In this document: piece by piece, positions 26,348-35,673 of the stretch
Position numbering within the stretch: position 1 is the stretch's first letter
How the letters are laid out: every line of letters starts with the position of its first letter
NCBI GenBank assembly: GCA_025774935.1
Contig: JALGZK010000005.1
Location: 248,001 to 312,000, forward strand
Length of the DNA stretch: 64,000 nucleotides
Source of the DNA: a bacterium
GTDB lineage: Bacteria; Joyebacterota; Joyebacteria; Joyebacterales; Joyebacteraceae
Direction: 5' to 3'
Notes under the pieces: generated by a model
What the model saw: only the letters and a program-made list of their open reading frames with translations
Databases searched by the model: none
What the model was told of the DNA's origin: nothing
Made by a program: the position numbers and the translations under genes

Positions 26348-27216
26348 GCCTTGAGCGCCTCCTTGATGAGCTCCGGGATCTCGCTTGGGCGGTCGGCCAC
26401 CGGCACGCCAGCGGCGGTCAGCGCCTCGATCTTCTCCTGCGCCGTACCCTTGCCGCCCGCGATGATGGCGCCCGCGTGTCCCATGCGCTTCCCGGGAGGA
26501 GCTGTCCTGCCTGCGATGAAGCTCACTACGGGCTTCGTCATGTTCGCCTTCACGAAGTCCGCCGCCTGCTCCTCGTCCGTGCCCCCGATCTCGCCGATCA
26601 GGACGACGGCCTCGGTCTGCGGGTCCTCCTGGTACGCCGTGAGCGAGTCGATGAAGTTCGTCCCGATGATCGGGTCCCCGCCGATGCCGATGACCGTCGA
26701 CTGCCCGAACCCGTGTCTGCCGAGCTGGTCGACGACCTCGTACGTCAGGGTGCCGCTCCGCGAGACGACGCCGATACCGCCTTCCTTGTGGATCCAGCCC
26801 GGCATGATCCCGAGCTTGCACTTCCCCGGACTGATGATGCCGGGGCAGTTCGGGCCGATCATGCGCGTGCCGAGCCTGTCGAGCTTCTGGTAGATCTTCG
26901 AGACCTCGAGCGTCGGGACGCCCTCGCTGATGGCGACGATCACGCCGACCCCGGCCTCGGCGGCCTCGGTGACGGCGCCGGCCGCGAACTTGGCTGGGAC
27001 GAAGAGGATCGAGGCGTTCGCTCCCGTCTTCTCGACGGCGTCCTTCATGGTGTCGAAGACCGGGACCCCGTCGACGTCCTGACCGCCCTTCCCCGGCGTG
27101 ACGCCCGCGACGACCTTCGTGCCGTACTCGACCATTCCCTTCGTGTGAAACGCACCGTCGCGCCCGGTTATGCCCTGCACGCAGACGCGAGTGTTTTCGT
27201 CGACGAAGATGCTCAA
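26344..27216 (-). CDS. sucD: succinyl-CoA synthetase alpha subunit
   Basis: [60 protein letters not shown]. Confidence 0.95.
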   Translation of the reverse strand: MSIFVDENTRVCVQGITGRDGAFHTKGMVEYGTKVVAGVTPGKGGQDVDGVPVFDTMKDAVEKTGANASILFVPAKFAAGAVTEAAEAGVGVIVAISEGVPTLEVSKIYQKLDRLGTRMIGPNCPGIISPGKCKLGIMPGWIHKEGGIGVVSRSGTLTYEVVDQLGRHGFGQSTVIGIGGDPIIGTNFIDSLTAYQEDPQTEAVVLIGEIGGTDEEQAADFVKANMTKPVVSFIAGRTAPPGKRMGHAGAIIAGGKGTAQEKIEALTAAGVPVADRPSEIPELIKEALKA

Positions 27217-27232
27217 GCCTGCCTCCTGTCGA

Positions 27233-28372
27233 TTAAGCCGGCTGACGCGCCAGCTCGACTGCCTTCTCGACGGCCTCGTCCATCGTGTCGGCGGAGACGA
27301 ACTCGGTGCCGGCGAGGACTTCCTTCGCCTCTTCCTCGTTCGTCCCGGTGAGCCTGACCACGATCGGGAGGCTGATCGACGTCTGTGCCAGTGCCTGGGC
27401 GAGACCCCTCGCGACGTCGTCGCAGCGCGTGATGCCGCCGAAGATGTTGATGAGGATCGACTTGACGTTGGGGTCGCTCGTGATGATCTCGAGGGCGGTG
27501 ACCACCTTGTCCGGGCTCGAGCTCCCGCCTATGTCGAGGAAGTTGGCGGGCTCTCCGCCGTAGTGCGCGATGACGTCCATCGTCGTCATCGCGAGGCCTG
27601 CCCCGTTCACCACGCACCCGACGTTGCCGTCAAGCTTGACGAACGACAGCCCCATCTCGCGGGCGCGCCTGAGCTCGGGCGTCTCCGTCGAGGGATCGCG
27701 CATGGCGGCGATGTCCTCGTGCCTGTAGAGCGCGTTGTCGTCGATGTTCATCTTCGCGTCGACGGCCCAGACCTCCTCGTCGGGAGTGATGACGAGCGGG
27801 TTAATCTCCGCGAGCGATGCGTCGCTGCCGACGAACGCCTCGTAGAGCTTCGAGATGAAGTCCGCGACGCGCTCGGCGACGGCCGGGCGCGACTCGATCT
27901 TCGCCGCCAGCTCGAGGGCCTCTTCCTTCGACAGGCCCTTTTCCGGATCGACGGCGTACTTGTGGATCTTCTCGGGGGTCTTGCTGGCGACCTCCTCGAT
28001 GTCGATGCCGCCGGCCTCGCTCACCATGTAGACGGGCTTCTTCGTGGCGCGGTCGACGATCATCCCGATGTAGTACTCGCGGTCGATGTCGACGGCGTCC
28101 GAGATCATGATTTTCTCGACCGTGAGGCCCTTGATGTCCATCCCGAGGATGGCGCCCGCGTGCTTCTCGGCCTCATCGGGCGTCTTGGCGAGCTTGACGC
28201 CTCCGGCCTTCCCGCGACCGCCCACGTGGACCTGCGCCTTGACCACGACCATGCGGCCGATGTCCTCGGCGGCTGCCCTGGCCTGGGCCTGCGTCGTCGC
28301 GATCTCGAATCTCGGGATCGGGACGTCGTAGCCCCTCAGGATGTCCTTCGCCTGGTACTCGTGGATCTTCAA
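27233..28372 (-). CDS. sucC: succinyl-CoA synthetase beta subunit
   Basis: [61 protein letters not shown]. Confidence 0.95.
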   Translation of the reverse strand: MKIHEYQAKDILRGYDVPIPRFEIATTQAQARAAAEDIGRMVVVKAQVHVGGRGKAGGVKLAKTPDEAEKHAGAILGMDIKGLTVEKIMISDAVDIDREYYIGMIVDRATKKPVYMVSEAGGIDIEEVASKTPEKIHKYAVDPEKGLSKEEALELAAKIESRPAVAERVADFISKLYEAFVGSDASLAEINPLVITPDEEVWAVDAKMNIDDNALYRHEDIAAMRDPSTETPELRRAREMGLSFVKLDGNVGCVVNGAGLAMTTMDVIAHYGGEPANFLDIGGSSSPDKVVTALEIITSDPNVKSILINIFGGITRCDDVARGLAQALAQTSISLPIVVRLTGTNEEEAKEVLAGTEFVSADTMDEAVEKAVELARQPA

Positions 28373-28436
28373 TGACGCCTCCCTCGGTGATCGCCCGAAC
28401 GAGTCCGCCGAGGTCGCGTTCCCCGGCGCGCGCCCG

Positions 28437-29747
28437 TCAGAGCACGTCCTCGAGTACGTCCGCGAGCGTCGGGCTGCCGATGACCTTGATGTCGTAGCGG
28501 ACGCGGACGCTTGGCTTCTCTATGTCGATGACCTTCCTGAGATCGATGGGAGTTCCAATGACGACGTAGTCGCAGTCGACCGCGTTCACGGTCTTCTCGA
28601 GATCCGAGACCTGCTCGGGGCTGTACCCCGCGGCCGGGAGGAGCTTCCCGATGTGCGGGTACGTCCGGTACATGTCGGCGATCTTCCCCGTCGCGTGCTC
28701 GCGCGCGTCGACGAGAATCGCGCCCGCGGCCTCGGCCGCCACCGTCCCGGCGCCGATCTTCATTCCTCCGTGCGTGAGCGTCGGCCCGTCCTCGACGACG
28801 AGGACGCGCTTGCCCTTGAGGTCGACCTCCTCCTCGAAGACGACCGGCGACTCCGCGTGGATGATCGCAGCATCGGGGTTCACCGACGCGATGTTCGCGA
28901 GGAGCTGCTCGACGTCCTCCGGCTTCGCCGTGTCCTCCTTGTTGATGACGACGACGTCAGCCATGCGGACGTTCTGCTCGCCCGGGTAGTAGCTGAGCTC
29001 GTGCCCGACCCGGTGCGGGTCGGCCACGACGATGAGAAGGTCGGGAGCGTAGAACGACGCGTCGTTGTTGCCGCCGTCCCAGAGGATGACGTCGGCTTCC
29101 TTCTCCGCCTGCTCGAGGATGCGTTCGTAGTCGACGCCGGCGTAGAGCACGTTCCCGCGCTCGATGTGAGGTTCGTACTCCTCCATCTCCTCGATCGTGC
29201 ACTTCTCGCGGATCATGTCGTCGTACTCGGCGAACCTCTGCCAGATCTGCTCCCGGAGGTCGCCGTAGGGCATCGGGTGGCGAATGACCGCGACGCGCTT
29301 GCCGCGCTCGGTCAGGATCTCCGCGACTCGCCTGGTCGTCTGGCTCTTGCCCGCGCCCGTTCTCACCGCGCAGATCGAGACGACCGGCTTCTTCGATTTG
29401 ATCATCGTCTCGTCGGCGCCCATGAGGATGAAGTGCGGCCCGAGCGCGTTTGCGAGGGCCGCCTTGTGCATCACGTACTCGTACGGCACGTCGCTGTAGG
29501 CGAAGACGACGTCCTCGACATCGTAATCGGCGACGAGGGCTGGAAGATCGCTCTCTTCCCGGATAGGGATGCCCTTGGGATAGAGTGGTCCGGCAAGCTC
29601 GGGAGGGTAGACGCGACCGGCGATGTCGGGGATCTGCGTCGCGGTGAACGCGACGACCTCGATGTCCTCTCGCTCCCGGTAGACGAGATTGAAGTTGTGG
29701 AAGTCACGTCCAGCTGCGCCCATGATCAGAACGCGTCGCCTCTGCAT
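28437..29747 (-). CDS. cpgS: cyclic 2,3-diphosphoglycerate synthetase-like GTPase
   Basis: MQRRRVLIMGAAGRDFHNFNLVYREREDIEVVAFTATQIPDIAGRVYPPELAGPLYPKGIPI; SICAVRTGAGKSQTTR P-loop. Confidence 0.75.
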   Translation of the reverse strand: MQRRRVLIMGAAGRDFHNFNLVYREREDIEVVAFTATQIPDIAGRVYPPELAGPLYPKGIPIREESDLPALVADYDVEDVVFAYSDVPYEYVMHKAALANALGPHFILMGADETMIKSKKPVVSICAVRTGAGKSQTTRRVAEILTERGKRVAVIRHPMPYGDLREQIWQRFAEYDDMIREKCTIEEMEEYEPHIERGNVLYAGVDYERILEQAEKEADVILWDGGNNDASFYAPDLLIVVADPHRVGHELSYYPGEQNVRMADVVVINKEDTAKPEDVEQLLANIASVNPDAAIIHAESPVVFEEEVDLKGKRVLVVEDGPTLTHGGMKIGAGTVAAEAAGAILVDAREHATGKIADMYRTYPHIGKLLPAAGYSPEQVSDLEKTVNAVDCDYVVIGTPIDLRKVIDIEKPSVRVRYDIKVIGSPTLADVLEDVL

Positions 29748-29939
29748 CCCTCCTCCTTGTGAAATCCTCGTACCCGTCGAGAACGCGCGCATTCGAGCCG
29801 TAGGAGCGGACTCTCCGGTTCGACCGGGCCCTGCGCAAGAGAACCCCCGTGACTACGCCGGTCGGGGCGCTGCCGTGCAGGGATTCCCGTCAAAGAGGGC
29901 GGACGTCGAGAACCACCGCCCGAGTCAGCCAAGAGTGCA

Positions 29940-29968
29940 ATCATAACCTATCGGCTCAGATGAGTCCA
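29940..29968 (-). promoter_or_regulatory. putative sigma70-type promoter for the cpgS-sucCD-kor run
   Basis: Minus strand TGGACT-N17-TATGAT, about 190 nt upstream of the cpgS start. Confidence 0.3.
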
Positions 29969-30010
29969 GCAAAAGGGTGAGGAATCGCTCAGGAAAAGGG
30001 ACCCGCGGGC

Positions 30011-30499
30011 TCATTCCTCGGGCGCGTCCCCGGCGCTCCGGATGCGCTCGACGATCGACCGGGTCGAGCGTCCTTCGAGGGCCTCGAGGGCGACGACCTT
30101 CCCGCCGCGGGCCTCGACGATGTCGGCCCCGACGATCGTGCCGGGCGTGTATCCCGCGCCCTTCACGATGACGTCCGGCAGGCACTCGGCGACGAGCTCG
30201 TGGGGGGTGGGCTCGCCGAAGAGCGTCACGAGGTCCACCGCCGCGAGGGCCGCGACCACGTGGGCGCGGTCGTCCTCCGGCACGATGGGCCTCGTGGAGC
30301 CCTTGAGGTCCCTGACGGACTCGTCCGTGTTGACTCCCACCACCAGGAGGTCACCGAGCGCCTTCGCCTGAGTGAGGTACTGGACGTGGCCGCGGTGGAT
30401 GATGTCGAAACAGCCGTTCGTGAAGACGACCGTGAGTCCCTCCGACCTGGCGCGCTCGCAGATCCTCGCGAGCTCCTGGCGGTCGACGACCCTACCCAT
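30011..30499 (-). CDS. rfaE2: D-glycero-beta-D-manno-heptose 1-phosphate adenylyltransferase (HldE domain II)
   Basis: VVFTNGCFDIIHRGHVQYLTQAKALGDLLVVGVNTDESVR. Confidence 0.92.
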   Translation of the reverse strand: MGRVVDRQELARICERARSEGLTVVFTNGCFDIIHRGHVQYLTQAKALGDLLVVGVNTDESVRDLKGSTRPIVPEDDRAHVVAALAAVDLVTLFGEPTPHELVAECLPDVIVKGAGYTPGTIVGADIVEARGGKVVALEALEGRSTRSIVERIRSAGDAPEE

Positions 30500-31502
30500 T
30501 CTTCCCGTCCTCCACGGTCTCCCGGAACGAGCGCAGTATCTCGTCGGGTGTCACCGAAGCCGTACCGATCTCTCTGATGACGATGCCGGCGGCGTGGTTC
30601 GAGATGTTGGCGGCCTCCACCATCGTGCCCCCGGCCGCGAGGGCGACAGTGAGCGCGCTCACGACCGTGTCGCCGGCGCCCGTGACGTCGTAGACCTCGC
30701 GAGCGACCGTCGGGAGGCGGACCAGCTCCCCTCCCTTCATGAAGAGCGCCATGCCTTGCTCGCCCCTCGTGATCACGACGCACTCCGCGTCGAGCCTCCC
30801 CTGGAGCTCCCACCCGACCTTCTCGAGCGACGCTTCGTCGGTGATCCTGAGCCCCGCTGCGTTCCCGGCCTCCTTCTGGTTCGGGGTGATCGCCGTCACG
30901 CCCCCGTAGCTTCCGAAATGGGACTCCTTCGGGTCGACGCAGACCGTCTTGTCCTCCGACCGGGCCCTCGAGATCGCCGCCGTGACCGTCTCCTCGGTGA
31001 CGACCCCCTTCCCGTAGTCGGACACCACGAGCGCGTCGGACGCGTCGACCGCCCGTTCGAGCGACTCGAGCACGGCGTCGCGTTCGGCCACTGTCAGTTC
31101 GGCCGTCGCCTCGCGGTCGGCGCGGACGACCTGCTGGCTGTGAGCAATGATCCTCGTCTTCGTCGTCGTAGGCCTGTCGGCAAGCTCGACTACGCCCGAG
31201 ACGTCCACTCCCCGCTCCCGGAGGAGCGACAGCAGCTCGCGACCGGCGGCGTCTGCGCCCACCACGCCCACGACCGACGCGGACGCTCCCAGCGACGCGA
31301 CGTTCTCCGCAACGTTGGCGGCGCCGCCGAAGCGCACGGAGTCCCTCGTCACCTCGACCACGGGGACGGGCGCCTCGGGGGAGATCCTGTTGACGTCCCC
31401 CCACACGTAGCGGTCGAGCATGAGGTCGCCCAGGATGGCGACCCGCCTCGAGCCGAACCCCCGGACGATCTCTTCCAGGCGATGCGCCTCGATCGTCGTC
31501 AC
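30492..31502 (-). CDS. rfaE1: D-glycero-beta-D-manno-heptose-7-phosphate kinase (HldE domain I)
   Basis: PfkB family: GDLMLDRYVWGDVNRISPEAPVPVVEV; DVTGAGDTVVSALTVALAAG. Confidence 0.92.
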   Translation of the reverse strand: MTTIEAHRLEEIVRGFGSRRVAILGDLMLDRYVWGDVNRISPEAPVPVVEVTRDSVRFGGAANVAENVASLGASASVVGVVGADAAGRELLSLLRERGVDVSGVVELADRPTTTKTRIIAHSQQVVRADREATAELTVAERDAVLESLERAVDASDALVVSDYGKGVVTEETVTAAISRARSEDKTVCVDPKESHFGSYGGVTAITPNQKEAGNAAGLRITDEASLEKVGWELQGRLDAECVVITRGEQGMALFMKGGELVRLPTVAREVYDVTGAGDTVVSALTVALAAGGTMVEAANISNHAAGIVIREIGTASVTPDEILRSFRETVEDGKNG

Positions 31503-31676
31503 GTGAGTACCTCCGTTCGCGTGGAACTCGCGCGCCCACTTCCAGTGCCACCGCCGCGTCGGCCCTGTCGACGGTGCGCGGCGGACTGAATGCTAGAGGA
31601 AGACCCGGCGCAAGTCAAGCTCGTCGCCCGCTGCGGGGCTCGTCGCGTGCGGCACCGCCGCGCTCGCGTAAAGAAC

Positions 31677-31704
31677 CGGCCGGCCCGCGGGCGCGGGCCG
31701 GCCG
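31677..31704 (-). terminator. intrinsic terminator-like hairpin downstream of the 31733-32596 gene
   Basis: CGGCCGGCCCGC-GGGC-GCGGGCCGGCCG, followed on the minus strand by GTTCTTTA. Confidence 0.6.
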
Positions 31705-31732
31705 TCGTGAGCGCTCGATCTCTCTCGTCCCG

Positions 31733-32596
31733 CTACGCCTCGGTCAGCTTCACGGGCTCGATCGTCCTTCTCTTCCTCGGCTTCCTCTTGGGATGCTTCG
31801 GAACGATGAGGTCGGGGTAGGCGTTGTGGAGCGCCTGGATCGAGGACCCCGAGAAGCACCCGGTCAGCATGCCGCCCAGGCCGTGCTCGCGGAAGAGATG
31901 ATACGTCACGTCCTGGAACACCTTGTCCTTCGGAACCTCGAGGATGTCCTCGCAGAGCCAGCGCGTCGCGCGGCGCGCGTTCACGAGCCCCTGCTCCCCC
32001 TGCCAGAAGTTCTTCGGCACGTTGCGGAACTCCCAGGGGTGGAACCTCCCCGGGTACGCGTTCTCGATGGCGCGGAAGAACGAACCGCGGAAGCAGACCG
32101 AGAGCATCCCCCGGAGGTTGTACTTGCCGAACGTCGTCGCCGAGATGCGCTGGGGGATGTCGTCGACCGTCACCCTCTCGACGTCCTCGATCATCCAGCG
32201 CGTGGCCTCGGCCGCGAGTCTGAAGCGGTCCGGTCCCTGCCACATTCCCTTGACATTGAACTGCCACTTGTGGAATCGGCCGGGATACGCGTTGTCGATC
32301 GCTTTGTATGGAGACCAGTCGAAGCAGCTCCCGAGCATCCATGTGAGACCGTTGTCGTAGAAGAGCTTCTTGTGGATCGCGCGCGGGATGTCGTCGACCT
32401 TGATGTTCAGCTTGTCCTCGAGGAGGTAACGCGTGATCACGCCGGCGCGTGCGCGTCCGTCAGAACCCCTGAAGAAGTTGTTCGGGAACCTCCGTCGGCG
32501 ACCCGCGAATACGTCCTCGTACACCTGGATCACCGTGTCGCGACTGACCTCCGTGGTCCTATCGGGTGTGTCCAGCTTTTTCAGCTCCGTGACCAT
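31733..32596 (-). CDS. protein of three ~77-aa internal repeats (DUF4046-like), basic C-terminus
   Basis: Three units ending KAIDNAYPGRFHKWQF / RAIENAYPGRFHPWEF / QALHNAYPDLIVPK, each with R(Y/W)L.ED and G(L)..ML..CF. Confidence 0.65.
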   Translation of the reverse strand: MVTELKKLDTPDRTTEVSRDTVIQVYEDVFAGRRRRFPNNFFRGSDGRARAGVITRYLLEDKLNIKVDDIPRAIHKKLFYDNGLTWMLGSCFDWSPYKAIDNAYPGRFHKWQFNVKGMWQGPDRFRLAAEATRWMIEDVERVTVDDIPQRISATTFGKYNLRGMLSVCFRGSFFRAIENAYPGRFHPWEFRNVPKNFWQGEQGLVNARRATRWLCEDILEVPKDKVFQDVTYHLFREHGLGGMLTGCFSGSSIQALHNAYPDLIVPKHPKRKPRKRRTIEPVKLTEA

Positions 32597-32987
32597 AGCC
32601 CCTCCAGTCTACAGCTCGGACAACTGACAAAGCCGCATCAGCAAAGAAGTTCCGTGTTGTCCTAGTTCACAGTTTTTACCATGTGTCAATCTTTTAAGCC
32701 CAAGATATCATCCCAGCCGAAACCTGTCAAGCGAATACTGCACCAAAGCTGAGTCGCGCTCCTCTCCACGTCGGGGCTCGCGGTGAACGGGCCAGAGTCC
32801 GCTTGGCTGGCCGGCCCCCATGGCCGGAAGGGGCCCGCCTGGGCGCCGTGCTGGCTCCCTCACACAACCTTCGGGCGTCGTCATCCAACGTCCCTCCGCC
32901 ACAGTGCCCGGCCGTGCGAACACCGCCCCCACCTCCCTCCGTCGGCTGACACGGCCGACGGGCGGCGCCCGGCGGTGCGTCTCCGGC

Positions 32988-33003
32988 TGGCACGAGTTCT
33001 GCT
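32988..33003 (+). promoter_or_regulatory. sigma-54-like promoter (-24/-12)
   Basis: TGGCACG-AGTT-CTGCT; GG and GC elements separated by exactly 10 nt. Confidence 0.5.
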
Positions 33004-33108
33004 AAACGCCGCGCCAATATTCACTTGACAACCCTCGCGGCCCCCCCTATCGTTGCGCCGACTTGGCTGTGGCGGGTCGTCGAGGGGGTCCGTGAGGCGG
33101 AGGAGCAT

Positions 33109-33399
33109 ATGCCCGAGCAGAAGAAGATCAACATCGAGCTGAGAGACGAAGAAGCCGAGGGCATCTACTCGAACTTCGCCGTCATCACCCACTCCCCAGC
33201 GGAGTTCGTGCTGGACTTCATACGCGTGCTCCCGGGAGCCAAGAAGAGCAGGGTCCACGCCCGGATCGTCATGGCCCCCCAGAACGCCAAAGCGCTCCTG
33301 AGGGCGCTCGAGGGGAACGTCACGAAGTACGAGGACAAGCACGGCGAGATCAGCACAACCGGCGACGCCCAGCCCGGCAAGCAGATCGGGTTCCAGTAG
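33109..33399 (+). CDS. DUF3467 domain protein
   Basis: MPEQKKINIELRDEEAEGIYSNFAVITHSPAEFVLDFIRVLPGAKKSRVHARIVMAPQNAKALLRALEGNV. Confidence 0.85.
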   Translation: MPEQKKINIELRDEEAEGIYSNFAVITHSPAEFVLDFIRVLPGAKKSRVHARIVMAPQNAKALLRALEGNVTKYEDKHGEISTTGDAQPGKQIGFQ

Positions 33400-33625
33400 G
33401 GCGGGCAGCGCCTGGAGGCATAGAGGGTCGAACGAAGGGAAGGCGGGGCGCTGCCGCACAGGGCAGGCGGACCCCGGGACGAGGATTACGGCTTTCTGGG
33501 GGGACCAGGGGGCAGAGACCCTGGATGACCAGAAGGAGGTGACCAAGGGACATATCGAACCGGGTGCCCGCCGGCGCCTTGGGAACATGTGGAACCGGTC
33601 AAACTCACACAGAGGAGACAGTAAA

Positions 33626-34552
33626 ATGATGCGAGTAGTGTTGGCAGTACTCATCGCCTTTATGCTGGTCGCGACGGCCAGCGCCTACGACCCGATGTAC
33701 AGCTACCGGAACGCCGGAACGGCGCCCGCCGGCAGCTTCGGCCTTGCCGGCCGCTGGGTCTACCTGGCTGCCACCGATTACTACGACGACGAAGGCAACA
33801 AGGAGAAGATGGAGGGGTTCGGCTACGAGGAGAAGGACACCTGGCAGAGCATCACGTTCGACGCCTACTACGCCACGATGGACCAGTGGACGGCCGGTGT
33901 CTTCATCCCCTACACCTTCCTGACCTACAACTACACAGATGCGCGGGACGACTCTGAGGACGCCTCCGGAATCGGCGACATCTGGCTCTACACGAAGTAC
34001 AGGTTCACCGATGCCCCGATGTGGACAGGCCAGTTCGGCTGGAAGATCAACACGGGCGCTGCGCCGGTCTACTGGGGCCCCTCCGGCTGGCTCTGGTACG
34101 ACGAGGACGACAACCCGGCCATCGGCAGCGGCCAGATGGACCTCGACCTGTCGCTCTGGTTCGGGCTTCCGAGCGAGAGCGGGCGTTTCGACGCCGCGCT
34201 CGGATATCGGTATCGTATGGAGGGCGAACTCGACGCCATGGTCTCCCGACAGGAGAAGATCAAGTACGACCCGGGCGACGAGATTCACTACTACCTGAAC
34301 TACGTGTACTTCCTGAACGAGGCCTGGTCGCTCGGTCTTGCGAGTGACGGCTACTTCGGCCAGGACGACAAGCTCGCCGGCGAGACATGGGATGATCCGA
34401 CGACCGCGCGGAACGCGGTCTACCTCGACCCCTACGTCGGCCACAACATGATGAACGGGTGGTCGCTCGGTGCCGGCTTCCACTACCCGATCATGGGTCA
34501 GAACATCCACGCGAGCTGGGGCTTCGACGCGTACGTCGGCTGGAACTGGTAG
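33626..34552 (+). CDS. outer-membrane beta-barrel protein (paralog 1)
   Basis: Signal peptide, alternating aromatic beta strands, C-terminal ...YVGWNW. Confidence 0.65.
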   Translation: MMRVVLAVLIAFMLVATASAYDPMYSYRNAGTAPAGSFGLAGRWVYLAATDYYDDEGNKEKMEGFGYEEKDTWQSITFDAYYATMDQWTAGVFIPYTFLTYNYTDARDDSEDASGIGDIWLYTKYRFTDAPMWTGQFGWKINTGAAPVYWGPSGWLWYDEDDNPAIGSGQMDLDLSLWFGLPSESGRFDAALGYRYRMEGELDAMVSRQEKIKYDPGDEIHYYLNYVYFLNEAWSLGLASDGYFGQDDKLAGETWDDPTTARNAVYLDPYVGHNMMNGWSLGAGFHYPIMGQNIHASWGFDAYVGWNW

Positions 34553-34581
34553 ACCGACACCCAGGAGCGGTGCTGGATCAC

Positions 34582-34606
34582 GGGAGCCACCCCACGGGTG
34601 GCTCCC
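34582..34606. terminator. hairpin between the paralogous barrel genes
   Basis: GGGAGCCACCC-CAC-GGGTGGCTCCC. Confidence 0.55.
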
Positions 34607-34673
34607 ATCGCATCTGGCCTGACGGTTCGCGCGTGGCCGGCGTGGGCTCCGCGCAGGATCGAGGAGACTTCAC

Positions 34674-35564
34674 ATGAGACGAGTCATCGCGGGTGTTCTG
34701 GCCGTCGCGCTCGTTCTGTCCCTCGCGGGAAGCGCCGCAGCGTATGACGTCCTCTACACGCGCAGGACCGCAGCCACTCACGAGGCGAAGACATTCGGCC
34801 TCGACGCGTACTTCTACTACTTCACGGCGGACAGAGAGTACGACGAGAACGGGAACAGTGTGGACCTCGAGAGCGGCGAGTCGGTCGGGGTCAACACGGT
34901 CCCGGTCGACCTGTACTACAGCTTCACGGACCGGGTCGAGGTCGGCATCATCCCTCGCCTCGTCATGCCGAGGACAGAACTTCTCGACGACAGCGACGAG
35001 ATCGTGACAGAGGACGCCGTCGGCGTCGGCGACACGTGGGCCTACGCGCAGTGGATGTTCAAGACGCAGCCGGCGATCGCGGGGCTCCTCTCAGTCAAGT
35101 TCCCGACGGGAAACGACAGACCGGACCCAGGCGAACGCCCCACCGGAACGGGCCAGTACGACATCGACGCGGCGATCGCCGTCGACTGGCCGACGAGGTC
35201 GGGCCTCTTCTACGGGATCGCTGGGTACAGATGGAGGGGCAGCACGGAGGTCACGGAGGACAGCCAGACCTACAACGTGACGCCGGGCGACGAGATCCAC
35301 TTCATGCTCGGGTACACGCACTACCTGAGCGAGCGGATGCAGCTCAGGTTCGACGCCGACGGGTACTTCGGGAGCGACCACGACGTCGAGCCCGCCCGGG
35401 ACACGGTTCCGAACAGCGCGAGGAACGGCATCTGGATCAACCCCGCCTTCGAGTACGTCATGGCGAGCGGGCTCCTTCTCGGGGCCGACTTCCACTACCC
35501 CCTCACCGGCCAGAACATCTACGCGCTGTGGGGATTCGGGCTCTACGTGGGCTGGAGCAGCTAG
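34674..35564 (+). CDS. outer-membrane beta-barrel protein (paralog 2)
   Basis: Signal peptide; shares architecture and C-terminal motif (GADFHYPLTGQNIYALWGFGLYVGWSS vs GAGFHYPIMGQNIHASWGFDAYVGWNW). Confidence 0.65.
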   Translation: MRRVIAGVLAVALVLSLAGSAAAYDVLYTRRTAATHEAKTFGLDAYFYYFTADREYDENGNSVDLESGESVGVNTVPVDLYYSFTDRVEVGIIPRLVMPRTELLDDSDEIVTEDAVGVGDTWAYAQWMFKTQPAIAGLLSVKFPTGNDRPDPGERPTGTGQYDIDAAIAVDWPTRSGLFYGIAGYRWRGSTEVTEDSQTYNVTPGDEIHFMLGYTHYLSERMQLRFDADGYFGSDHDVEPARDTVPNSARNGIWINPAFEYVMASGLLLGADFHYPLTGQNIYALWGFGLYVGWSS

Positions 35565-35604
35565 GAGGCATCTCGGGGCCGATCGAAGCGCTGCGAGAAC
35601 GAGG

Positions 35605-35636
35605 AGAGGGGAACCGTCGCCTGACGACTCCCCTCT
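35605..35636 (+). terminator. probable terminator hairpin
   Basis: AGAGGGGA...GTCG-cctga-CGAC-TCCCCTCT followed by TCG. Confidence 0.4.
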
Positions 35637-35673
35637 TCGCGTCCGGTGCGTGACCCACTCCTCGCGCTTGCCG

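Noticed and set aside
32727-33017. 96-aa minus-strand ORF in the 32.7-33.0 kb gap
   Set aside because: Low complexity, overlaps palindromic GC-rich DNA and the sigma-54-like promoter; no recognisable domain.
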